A stretch of 64,000 bases of DNA from Leucosporidium creatinivorum (Eukaryota > Basidiomycota > Microbotryomycetes > Leucosporidiales > Leucosporidiaceae): NCBI GenBank assembly GCA_001600635.1, contig BCKL01000014.1, positions 262,202 through 326,201 of the forward strand. Direction: 5' to 3'. The translations under genes were made by a program, and so were the position numbers. The notes under the pieces were generated by a model. The model ran no database searches and was not told the origin of the DNA. It was given only the letters and a program-made list of their open reading frames with translations. Positions 43,634-53,908 of this stretch are shown piece by piece. The first letter of the stretch is position 1; each line of letters begins with the position of its first letter.

Positions 43634-44369
43634 GGCAGGAAGGAAGAGAGAGTGTAGGCGAGTCGGAGAGGGGGAAGGGGAGGGGGTGGACGACTTGGGT
43701 GAGGACACCAGGAAGCCAAGGGTTGTCGAATCGTTTTCGCTCCAACTTGAGCGCGAGAAATCTCTGAGCCCCTTACTGCCAGTCGGCCATCACTCGTCTC
43801 CGGTCTTGCAGGCCTGCAGAGAGGTTTTGTACACTTTCAAAGCATTTTCCGTCTGTTCCGAAGCTTCAAAGCAACTGCAAAGCGAAGGAAGAAAAGTAGC
43901 TCGGCGCGGCTCACTCGCGAGATGTAGCGGTGCAGGGCAGCTCGAAGCGCTCGGGATATATTCTGGAACTGTTCGCTCGGCTTTGTGGGTATTGCTCTCT
44001 CTCAACAGACCCCTGCTGCCGCCTCACCTCAGCTGCTTCCCGGCGTTTCATCTCTTTCGCTTCTCCCGCTCACTGCTCGTCGGACAACTTCTCGCTTGGC
44101 AGCTCGGATCCTTCAGAACTCGATTCTCACGGCGCAGACGAGGGGCTACACTTCTCTGCTGGCCCTAGTCACGCTCAAATCGAGTCAGGCGACCCTGTCT
44201 GGCGGACGACGTCTCTCAAACTTCCCGGAGGTCTTGTCCTCGCCTGAGTGTTCGACGAGGTGAGTACTGAAGGCTTTCGCTGTCTTTGTGTAGACCTTAG
44301 CTGCCGTACTCTACCCTCCGGTCACGGCGAGCCAGCTCGCTTACGGCACTGACTCGACCTCTTCGCAGG
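43634..44369. promoter_or_regulatory. Divergent region between IMPDH and unknown plus-strand gene
   Basis: About 740 bp with two promoters. A spliced leader for the plus-strand gene is likely: donor GACGAG|GTGAGT near 44261 and acceptor CTTCGCAG ending at 44368, one base before the ATG. The leader exon upstream is open in the same frame and reads a basic, hydroxylated stretch (RRTTSRLAARILQNSILTAQ), but it has no ATG that I can see. Confidence 0.55.
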
Positions 44370-45757
44370 ATGAAGAACCCTTTCGCCTCCTCCAGCGCTC
44401 CGAAACAGTCATCACTCCTTCCCTCCCCCTCTTCGTCCTCCACCCGCCGCCTCACCAAGCTCCGTTCGGCGCCAGCAGGCTTCCCGTCCCTTCACCGACC
44501 CTCCGACAAGCTCGCAACCAGCTCAATCCCCGCCGGGAAGCACGACGATGCTCGCTACCATTTCTATCAGCTGAGAGATCAGTACCCCGGTCCCGTCGTC
44601 AGCAAAAGCGCCTTCGTTCCCTCGGCCTTAGTCGAGCACTTGATGCGAAAGAAGCGGAACAGCGCACTGGCGACCAAGTACCTCCCAGGACACGCTGTCA
44701 CCAACATGGAAGGTGCTATGCATACCTTTGTTACCCCACTCGTTCCCATCGAGATGGTTGGCGACTATGCCTATCGCAATCACCATTCGGTGCTCGTCTT
44801 TCCCTCCTCGACCGACGGCAGGCAGCGAGTTCGCCGCTGCGTACTCAGCGCTACGATTCATCCCGACTTTGAGGACTTTGACGTCGGGCACGCGCTGTAC
44901 GGAGTGGGCAAGCACGCCGTTGACGGTGTCGCCGTACTTCCCCCCAACTTCGCCATCCCCTCCCCCGAAGTCAAGAAGGACGACCAAGCTCGTCAAGCCT
45001 ACGACGATACGCTCAAACAGCTTCTCGTCTACCATCTCACGGCATCTCACTCCCTTCCTTCCTCCTCAAACCTCCCTGGCCGCCCATGGGCTCAAGATAC
45101 GACCGCCGACGTCCTGCGCGAAGATCTCGCGGGAGAGGGCGAGCCTGACCTCCTCGTAGGCCACACGGTGTCGGCTCGACCAGCTCCATTATCCCTGGAG
45201 ATGCTCCACAACACCTACATCTGTAGCCTCGTAAATGAGCTCTCGGCGCTCGAATCCCTCTGCCCCGAAGGTCAGCTTAATCGCGACCCATCTCTTGAGT
45301 ACCTCGCTGAACCTCTCTGCCCCTCACAGGGTACGCCTACACCTTCGATCCACCTTCCATCTTCGCTGCCACCTTCTCTGTCGAGCTCATGAACCTTCTC
45401 TACATCCACGCCCTTCGCACCGTGGCCTCCTCCAACGCTCTCCCCGCCCTCCGCATCTTCGCCTTCAACACCTACGCCGACCCCTCTCTCCTCCCTCTTC
45501 TCCGCCGCGCCCTCTCTTCACAACCCCACGTCCTCGTCCTCTCTCGCGCCGAGCTGTTTAGCAAAGGAGGACATCTCAACTCCGAACTCGAGGAGATGAA
45601 GGGGACGACGTTGGTGCTGCACAACAATAGCGACGGGTTTGGGCAGAATATTGAGACGGAGGGGTGTACGAGCTTGGATGGAGCGATTGGGGTGTATAGT
45701 AGTGCTGCAGCTGGCCTGTGCCGAGGGAGGAAGGATCTCCTCGACGCTGTCTTCTAG
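44370..45757 (+). CDS. Unknown conserved-looking protein, about 440 residues
   Basis: I do not recognise this protein securely. Two coding exons are joined by a short intron (donor after CCCCGAAG near 45271, acceptor CCTCACAG near 45330). It starts MKNPFASSSAPKQSSLLPS, a Ser-rich region, then a globular part with YHFYQLRDQYPGPVVSKSAF, NMEGAMHTFVTPLVPIEM and YRNHHSVLVFPSSTDG. The second exon has FDPPSIFAATFSVELMNLLY and ALRIFAFNTYADPSLLPLL, then TTLVLHNNSDGFGQNIE and SLDGAIGVYSSAAAGL. The last block, HNNSDGFGQNIE, looks like a conserved motif of a DUF4804-type family, which I offer only as a guess. An in-frame N-terminal extension through the upstream leader exon is possible and would look like a mitochondrial presequence. 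The stop is a TAG at 45755-45757. Confidence 0.75.
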
Positions 45758-45933
45758 CGCCAGTGAGGTGGAGATGGGAAGGGTGGTGAGTGGTTGTTGT
45801 AGTGGATCTTTTGAAAAGAGTGTCGTGTCAACTGTCGCCTCCTCAACCAAGCTGCGAGTTCGCGCCGAGAGTTGGGAGCTTGGAAGCCGCGACGTCTTTG
45901 CGAAGGCGTTAGATGCATTGCGATATAGACGAG

Positions 45934-48900
45934 CTACTCCTCACGACTCGAGTAGAAGCGGTTCGAGTCGACCCTGACGAGAAGCTCCTGCACGTAACTC
46001 GCGCCGCGTTCGAGTGGAATGTCGACCTCCTTGGGGACCGCTTTCGCGGCCTTCTTCTTGCTCGAAGTGGATCCCCGGTCGTCGAGAGCCTGCAACACCT
46101 TCGTCTGCGAGTTGTGGAGATAGGTCAGCGAAGTCCAGACGGCGATGGACGATGGGAGAAACTCACCAAGGTCGTCGCCGAGCTCTGCAGCTTGGCGTGC
46201 ATGCTCAGGATTTCCTTCTGGACAGCTCGCTCGTCCCATTTGTCTCCTCCCTCCTTCCGGCGCCACTCCTTGATCTTCCTCCCCAGCAGCAGCACGACAT
46301 CAAAGATCCCGCCCTCAACGACCTTGAGGAGCGCGGCCTGCGCCCGCTTGAGGAGCAGCGCCTGTTGCACGCGGTCGAGAAAGTGATGGTGGAGCGAGGC
46401 GAGCGAATCCAGGTTCCATGTCTCCTGCTCCTCGCCTTCCTCGTCGTCGTCGTCGTCGGGCTCGGCTCCCTCCCTCGACCTCGAACCCTTCTCGACTCGG
46501 TCGAGGGCTCGGCAAAACGCTTGGTAGTTCTCCTCGACGCCGGCATCGAAGGAGTAGCTGCAGAGGGTCGATACGAGACCCCGCGCCTCGAAAGCGAGAG
46601 CGAGGAGAGCGCGTCTCGTCGGTGGATCCGAGTCGAGGAGGAGGTTGGCCGAAGTCGAGTCGGCGTAGCGGCCAGTAGGCGTCGAGACGAGGTTGGGCTT
46701 GGCGATATCTCGCCAGATGCTACGAGCGACGGCTTCGATGCGGAAGAGGCGGAGGAGGTGGGTGAAGATGGAGTTGTACTTGGAGAGGATGGTCGGGGTG
46801 AGGACGAGGTGAAGGGGAGAGGGCGTGTCGTAGGAGAGGTATAGGAAGTCGAGGGCGGCCAAGGCTGTAGTTGGAAAGTCGGAGCATCAGCGAAGCTCAA
46901 GGCCAGAGAGCAGAAGCACCTGAGCCCACTCACAATGCGGATCGGCCCATTTCCTCTCCTCCTCCTCCTCGCCCTCCTTGTAAGCGAAACTTAGCCTCGT
47001 CTCCACCTCCCTCCAAGCCTCCAACTCTTTCTCGTCGTTCTTCTTCTCCATCCGCTCAAGCCTCTCCGTGATCGCGTCTCCCAACGCTGTCCTCAGCGTC
47101 AAGCTCAGCTCAGCGCCGCCCGGCGGCCAGGTCGTTCGGTCGTTGAGGTGGATGCCGATTCCGGTTCCCCACGTCTCCCTCTCGACTCCGAGCTCTCCCT
47201 CGTCGTCTCCATACAGCTTCTGATCCCGCCTGCGTCGCCGCCTTAGCGAAACGCCTTCCTTCTCCTCGGGAGGGGCGAAGAGCGATTCTCGCAGTCGCCG
47301 CGCGAAAGGCTCGTCGCCAAAGAGGAAGAAGGAGTGCAGGATGTGAAGGTGTGAGGCGAGAGAAAGGTCGGTAAAGAAGAGGCTGAGGAGCGAGGTCGAA
47401 GGAAGATGGGCGTAGCTTCGAAGCGGGTCGGAGAGGGAGGTTGAGAGGAGAATGGATAACGAGGGTGCTGATGGTGGTAGGATGGTCGAAACGTCTCGTG
47501 CCGAGAGTAGGGAGGAGATGAACTCGAGCATGGTCGTATGCTGACTTGCGCCTCGCCACTGGGAAGATGGGCTCGAAGACGAATCGGGTGGTTGGTCGAA
47601 GAGCCGGAAGAGAGGTGCAAGCTCTTTCGGGTACTTTGAGGTTGGGTGGGGCGCGGGGGGTGTCGATGGAGGTGGACCTAGGCGAGGAGCGAGTGGGAGT
47701 GGTGGACGAGTGCTGGGAGTAGCGCGCCACCTCGAGATTTGGCGACGAAGGGTTTGAGCCGTCGCGAGCACGCTTGCTCCGTAGCTGTTGAACCTTAGCG
47801 TCAGAGTTGAAGTAGAGCGCAAGAAGTGAGATCAACGTACGCTTGAGCCTCGCCCTCCCTCCACAGCAAACCTCCCCCGACGCCCTTGATGGCCTGCGGA
47901 GAGCATAGCGGATGACTCGGCTTTGCCCTCCTCAACAGCCGCAAAGCCCTCCCAGCCTCAAAAAGCTCGACGGCGACCGCTCGAGGGAAGAAGCCGGGGA
48001 GCTGAGAGGTATGGAGCTGCAAAGTAGGAGTCAGCAAGAGTTCGGCGAGAGGAATGCGAGGCCGTCATACGATGTACTCCGTCTCGCCCTCGTCGACCTG
48101 CTCGTCATCATCATCTAAGCTCCTTCCCGACTTCTTCTTGACTCTCCGCCTCGACTCGATCCCCAACATCGCCCAGTTCATCTCCTTCGCTTCCTCGCGA
48201 ACCCCAAGCCAATCCTCCCAGGTTCTCCACCAATCGCCGATCGCTCCATCAAAGAGCCATGCCGCAACGGCTTGGTCCAAAAGAGGAGGAGTGAGGGAGT
48301 ACTGGAGGCGGTGTTGGAGATGGTCGTGTAGTCGAGAGAGGAGGGTCGGAGTGGCGAGCGGAAGAGGTGGGTAGGGGAGCGACTGGACGGCGGATCGAGA
48401 GAAAAGGATAGTGAGAGAGGAGAGAGTCGTCCTGAGAGTCTCGAGACTGGCAGATAACGCGAGAAGTCCTGCGTCTCCCAGTCCCTCCGGCGAGGGAGCA
48501 GAGGGGTCGAATCGCCGAAGTCCCGCCAGCTCTTCGCGCACCCAGGCGAGGAAGGTCGAGAGGGAGGCCGCTACGGCGTGTGAGGTACTTGACGGTTCTT
48601 CTCGATGTCGTTGGTTCCGGTTCGACTTGGTCGTGGGGGTTGGGGAAGTCGTAAGGGCCTTGACGACGCTCTCGAGGCGAAGGAGAGCAGTGCCGATGGC
48701 GAGGAAAGGCTCGACGAGGCTGTATAGATGAGAAGTGAGCCTGGTATCACCACTCCCTACTGCGCAGAGCAACTGACCTAGCTGAAGCCTTTGCCGAAGC
48801 GCCCCAGAGCCGGCCGTCATCTCGGCGTTTCCCTTTCGGATCCTGGCGCCATACAAATTCGTCGGCGCTGGAGTCCCAGGCGAAGAGGACGGACTCGAGG

Positions 48901-49548
48901 CCGAGTGAGACGTTCAGAAGGTGGGAAGCGAGTGTCTCGTGGGTGTAGACGGGCGTGGAAGGTGAGGAAGGGGCGCTGGCGAGTCTGCAAGCGGCGAAAG
49001 GTCAGCGCCGAGGCGCCGGGAGCGAGATGAAGCTCACCGTTCTGCCTCCCAGACAGAAGTCGAAGCTTCGCTAAGTAGCGGAGAGTGGTATTGCTGATCA
49101 TCTGGGGCGCGAAGGGAGTCCCAAGAGAGGATGCGAGCCGTCTGGAGGGGGAGTACACGCTCAGCGAGCAGTCGGCCGATGGGAAAGGTGGGAGACCTAC
49201 AGGAGCTGGCCCAGGATTGAGTGCTTCCTTCCATACATCCCTAGCCGCCGTTACTACTCCAGCTTCTTCCGCTTCTGCTGCCTCTGGCGACGCGCCAAAC
49301 ACATCCCCTGCTTCTGCTGCTCTCGATGGCTTGGCGGCTTCTCCGAGCAGCGCCGTGCTTCTGAGTAGTGACTTGACGACTGGATCCACGAATGGGACGT
49401 CGTGGTCCGTGTCAGCGATGAGGGGCAGGCGGAAAGCTGAGCTGGGACCAAGCGCGAGAGGGAAACGCGTCGACTTGGTGGGATACAATGACGGTAGAGG
49501 TGATCCAGGGCCCACCAGGCCATCTTCGACTCGCCGGAGGTCGAACAT
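45934..49548 (-). CDS. Gamma-tubulin complex component, GCP5/GCP6-type
   Basis: A subunit of the gamma-tubulin ring complex that nucleates microtubules at spindle pole bodies. The C-terminal GCP domain is visible: LDFLYLSYDTPSPLHLVLTP, TILSKYNSIFTHLLRLFRIE and AVARSIWRD match the family's LxLxY...WPLxxIlt...YxxvFxfLLrlkr pattern. Later helices follow (HHHFLDRVQQALLLKRAQAA). The middle has LSLFFTDLSLASHLHILHSF and LFGDEPFARRLRESLF, like the GRIP-1 region. The N-terminus starts MFDLRRVEDGLVGPGS. Insertions rich in acidic residues (DDDDDEE near 46450) suggest a GCP5/6 rather than Spc97/98. About seven introns. It ends VDSNRFYSSREE at a TAG (45934-45936). Confidence 0.82.
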
Positions 49549-49879
49549 GAGGCGACAAAAGTCTCTGGCAGGCGCGAAGTAAATGGTTGAAGCGGAAGCT
49601 GGGGCGAAGCGAACGTCGCGACTTCTCTCTTCGCAGTTCGGTACACTTCAGGGTGTTGCACTACAGATGAACGATGGCTCCAAATCTGCTCTGCCTCCCA
49701 TATCGCTCCTCAGCGCGCTGGCAGAGAGTAAAGCGAATCGTTGCGAAGGGACATGGACTTGCGAAGTGCGATTTAACTGAGTAACGAAGCGAGAGGTATA
49801 CTACTGAACAAAAGGGTATTCATGCTCGACTGCTGCATACAGCTCCTCGGCGCTCAGCGTCGTCAAGCTCCCTCGGCGC
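49549..49879. promoter_or_regulatory. Intergenic: GCP gene promoter
   Basis: About 330 bp between two minus-strand genes, with two TCGGCGCT words near 49851 and 49874. No further features were seen. Confidence 0.5.
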
Positions 49880-51374
49880 TCACTCCTCCGGGGCGACGAC
49901 GAGCTCGGGAAAGAGCTTGCCGACGAGGAGGTCGACGAGGAGGACGAGAAGATGGACGTTGGCGACGTGGGAAGAAAGAGGGCGAAGCAGGTGTCGTGCG
50001 AGTGCCAATGGTCGGTCTGGGATGTGAGGAGGAAGGAGGAGCGTCGGCGCTCGGTCTGCGGGCGAGATGGATAAGTAGCAGCTAAATAAACGGAAAGCTA
50101 GGCAACTCACCAGGCAATGCCTTCGCCACCGCCGACTCGCATCGTCGCTTCCACTCCTTCTGCTCCTCGACATCGGGGTCCGGCTCTTTCGGCGCAGGGT
50201 GTCCGTTCGGGAAAAGGGCTCGAGTAGCTACTTCCAAGACGTTTTTGACGAGTTCAGCATTAAGAATCTTCTCGTTGACGAGGTAGAAGATGAGCGAAGT
50301 GATGAACGTCGACATGAGCGCCAGTGGGAGGGAGAGGTAGTGGACGAGCTGAGCGACGACGGGCGAGGGGGGGAGGAGGGCGATGAGGAAGGAAAGGATG
50401 GGAGTTGCGAGGGGTGGCTGTGCTCGATATTGCGGTGGTACGGGGGACGCGATGGCCGTGTGGTAGAGGGCGGAGAGGGAGGCGGTGATGGCGTGCAGGA
50501 GGCTGAGAGCGGAGGACAGAGCGACGAGCCCTCGATCGAGAACGGTGGTCGCTGCTGAAGGTGCCTTCTCCTCGCTCGCTTCCACCTCCTTACGCACTTT
50601 TGCTTCCGCTGCCGCTCTAGCCATTCCATCTCCTTCTTGCCGCCCTTCGAGGATCTTTGCAATCGCCGAGTGGAGGAACCACGGCTGGGCGACCCGGGTG
50701 AAGACGCTCCCGAGGATGGTGTTGACGATGATTTCGCGGACGATCGCTCGTTCTGTCTCTGCCCTGTAGTCCTCTGGCGGCAGTAGCAGTCGAAGGAGGT
50801 TGTCGACCAGAGCTCGGAGGTAAGTCTTGTCGGCCTTGGGTTCGAGGGGGGTTCCGGGGCTGGCTTGGCTGAGCGAGACGGCGATGTGAGGTTGGAGAAG
50901 GTGGAAGACGTTGTCTCGGTCGAAGTTGTGGGCATGCCCCGAATTGGCCTTCTCCGTCGCTTGATCCCAGTCCGCGACGTGCCGTTCGAGCAGGGTCGGC
51001 AGGTCGAGCACCAGCAGTCCGACGAGGTCGACATGAGCGAGGCGCACCTCGACGGCTTGAATGACGTGGATCAAGATCGAGGTGACTTGCTGGATGAAGG
51101 CGCGGTCGGGGTCTCGCGAGATGGACGAGTACCAGGTGAGGATGTGCTCGCGGCAGATGAGGGCGAGGAGGTCGAGAATGAGAGGATCGAGAGTGGAGTG
51201 CGCCGGCGAGTGAAGGATGCGAGGAGGTCGAGGGCCGGTCGGCGAGGGGTACAGGATTCGTTGATGGAGAGCCGGCTGTGGAGCGCGAGCAGCTCCGACC
51301 GAGCGAGGAGCTGTTGTCCGAGGGCGAAAAGCAGTCGATGTAGGGCTCACTGGCCGAGACATGTCTGTAGGCAT
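49880..51374 (-). CDS. PXA-domain protein
   Basis: Proteins with a PXA domain (as in Mdm1 and SNX13) act at endosome, vacuole or ER contact sites. The domain is seen early: LDPLILDLLALICREHILTW and YSSISRDPDRAFIQQ, followed by VEVRLAHVDLVGLLVLDLP and TLLERHVADWDQA, and later YLRALVDNLLRLLLPPEDY and EIIVNTILGSVFTRVAQPW. Then comes a hydrophobic region (LATPILSFLIALLPPSPVV, LALMSTFITSLIFYLVNE) that may be membrane-inserted. One intron lies at about 50046-50111. The final exon ends LVGKLFPELVVAPEE. No PX or RGS domain follows, so it is a short PXA-only form of about 475 residues. A CTACAG just before a second in-frame Met (51360-51362) may mark a leader intron, in which case that Met is the start. 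Confidence 0.78.
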
Positions 51375-51915
51375 TCCCGAGGGTTAGCCTCGCTGCGATT
51401 CTGCCGAGTCGTTCGGCGCCTTTGCAGGTCGATAAGGCGTAGCGGAGCAGCCCACGGCACTCTGAGCAGTCTCACTACATGTGAGTGAGCTGTCGACGAG
51501 CTGGCGGCTTTGTAGGTGCATCCTGCCGGCCTGCCTGAGCGCGGCCACCGCTTCAACACCCGCTGAGCACCTGTTGCGTCATCTAGCAGAGCACAGCAGG
51601 CAGAAGAGATCCAAAAACCTACTCACCGATGCCTCGCCTCTTCTCTCCGCCCTCACGACACCTTCAACAGCGCCTGAAGCCAAGTGCTGGTCTGTGCAGT
51701 CCTGTGCGTGATGCTCGGCACGGCTTGACCGAACGACTGAGCAGGGCAGGCTTGTCCTGAACGCTGTTTTAGTCCTACAGCGGAGAGCGAGGCGGGCGTG
51801 AAGCGAAGACGAAGTTGCGGAGGAAGCCAACCCTAGGCCCTGCCTCCTCGCTTCTCTTGCTCCTGCTTCTCGCTGCTTGTTCGTCGGCTTCTTGTCCAGG
51901 ACACTAGACTACACC
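51375..51915. promoter_or_regulatory. Divergent promoter region between PXA and HAD genes
   Basis: About 540 bp. It contains a direct run of ggcaggc-like sequence near 51745 and no coding potential that I would defend. Confidence 0.5.
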
Positions 51916-53061
51916 ATGCCTCATACTCCTGTTAGCGCTGTGCTCTTCGATATGGTGAGCTTCTCTCCGCTGAAGCATTCGGACCGCCCGCTGACCTATC
52001 GTTCTCGCAGGACGGCTTGATGATTGACTCGTAGGCCTGCCGTGGAGGCGTAGAATGACAACGTTGACCGAGCCTGCTACAGGGAGAAACTGTACACCAT
52101 CGTCACCAATCGCATCCTGGCGCCGTACGGCCGTGAGATGACCTGGGAGGTGAGCTTGTCGTCGCCGACCTCTCCTCCAACGTCGAGTGCTCGCTACAGA
52201 ACACTTTCGACTGACTGTTGCTGCCTACAGATTAAGGCCGGGCTCATGGGACGTCCAGCTGTCCGTCTCATCTCCCTTCCTTCTCGCGCTCGGCTCAACG
52301 GCTGAAACTCGGCTCCCCCCCTCAGCTCGACTCGGCCGCCTACTTGATTGCGGCGACACAGCTGCCTCTGACACCGCAAGAGCTACTCGACAAAATGGAT
52401 GGGGAGTTGCTGGAGGCTTTCAAGACGGTGGAGATCCTACCTGGAGTGCTCAAGCTCGTCCAGCATCTCAAGGCTCACAACGTCCCCATGGCCGTGAGTG
52501 GAGCTCGGCTATGATCAGGAAAGCGGCGGCTAACAGCTTTGACTACTTCAGATTGCTACTGGCTCCAAGGCGCGCAACTTTGCTGTCAAATCGGCGCACC
52601 TGCCTCACCTCTTCGAGCCCTTCGGCGAGCGTATTCTGTTCGTCTCCAACTTCTTCGTCTCGTCTCGCAAACTCGAACTAATACTTTACATTCAGATGCG
52701 GAGACGACCCTATCCTTGAAGGCAAGGGCAAGCCTGATCCCACCATCTTTATCGTCGCCGCCCGTCTTCATCTCGGCATCGAATCGGCCGAAGGTCGCTC
52801 GAAGGTGCTCGTATTCGAAGATGGAGCACCTGGAGTCCGAGCAGCTCGAGCAGCAGGGATGGAAGGTACGTTGTCGACGAGCTGCTTCCTGAGACTGCGC
52901 CGAGACGCTGAATCGCTTTCGTTTTCACAGTCGTTTGGATCCCTGACCCCGAGCTGCTCGCCACCATGGGCGACTCGCATGACCTTGATCCTTCCCACAC
53001 TCACTCGTCCATGGAGGATTTTGATCCGGCCGCTTGGGGTCTTCCCCCGTACTCGTCCTGA
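51916..53061 (+). CDS. HAD-superfamily phosphatase, pseudouridine-5'-phosphatase-like
   Basis: A Mg-dependent phosphatase of the HAD class; the closest group by eye is the HDHD1/pseudouridine-5'-phosphatase and sugar-phosphatase set. It starts MPHTPVSAVLFDMDGLMIDS with the nucleophile motif DMDG, then TQLPLTPQELLDKMDGELLE, TVEILPGVLKLVQHLKAHN, VPMAIATGSKARNF (motif 2, Thr-Gly-Ser), GKGKPDPTIFIVAARLHLGI (motif 3 Lys) and VLVFEDGAPGVRAARAAGM (motif 4 acidic pair). It ends WGLPPYSS, then TGA (53059-53061). The second exon (52011-52030) is 20 nt and codes for DGLMIDS, so the catalytic motif is split across an intron. About seven introns. The cytosolic metabolite it acts on is not predictable. Confidence 0.88.
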
Positions 53062-53908
53062 TTGCAACGAGCCCTCGTCGACGTCTCTACAGCTGGACGT
53101 AGCTCGCACACCCTACACTACTGCAGACGCGACATCGCCAGTACGGCCGTATCGATAACAAAGGAGACCTTCGCGCCAGCAAGCGACGAGGACAACTCGT
53201 GATCTCCTTTCGGGCGCCGAGGGCTGCCATCAGTGGCTTGCGAGTTCGAGAGAAATCTCTTTCCCTGGCTGCCAAGTGTCTCTTCAGCAGCCGAAACACA
53301 CGGAAATTGACTAGGCGACGCCTGAGAGGGTCACCTGTAGTGACACACGTCTTCGGCGCCGCATGGGGAGGGCTCTCTTCTGGCACTCGAGCCGTAACGA
53401 TGCAAGCTACTACTTGCGGCTTGCTATTGCGGTGTAACATGCCTTCCCTTTTAATCTACTTTAGGGAAAGAGCCGGAGCAGGCCCAACTTTACAGCAGTG
53501 TGCAAGAAGGTTCGCAGGTGGGCAATCACTCGGATCGCATGCTCGGCGGAGAGTGCCTGCCATCTCACCTTCCCCTCCTCACTGGCGCCCGGTTCGAATC
53601 GGGCCCGTACAACAAATCGCGCGGAGAGCACAATGTGTCGTACGACCACTTGATTCCTCTCACTAAACTTCAGCCCTCTCGTCATTCGCAACTCTCAAGC
53701 CGGTCACTCGCCGAAGGGTCAAGCTTGAAAGGGTTGTGTTGTTGAGAACGACGAGGGGAATGTTATTGCGATGCGTGCAGAGATGTCAGAAATGAGGTAT
53801 ATCGAGCTACAGGTATAGCGTGTATCAGGGGAATGGTAGGGGTAGCATCAAACAGCGAAACGCGCGACGAGGTCGCCGAGCAGCGACGAGCCCGAGGAGC
53901 ACCAGCAA
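53062..53908. other. Convergent intergenic between HAD and HSF genes
   Basis: About 850 bp between two converging genes. A tRNA-like B-box word (GGTTCGAATC near 53591) occurs without an A box or a cloverleaf. Words CGGCG/CGCCG occur near 53208, 53352 and 53544. No gene was seen. Confidence 0.5.

Noticed and set aside
53580-53610. tRNA-like B box (GGTTCGAATC)
   Set aside because: No A box at the right distance upstream, the T-stem does not pair fully and no cloverleaf can be drawn.
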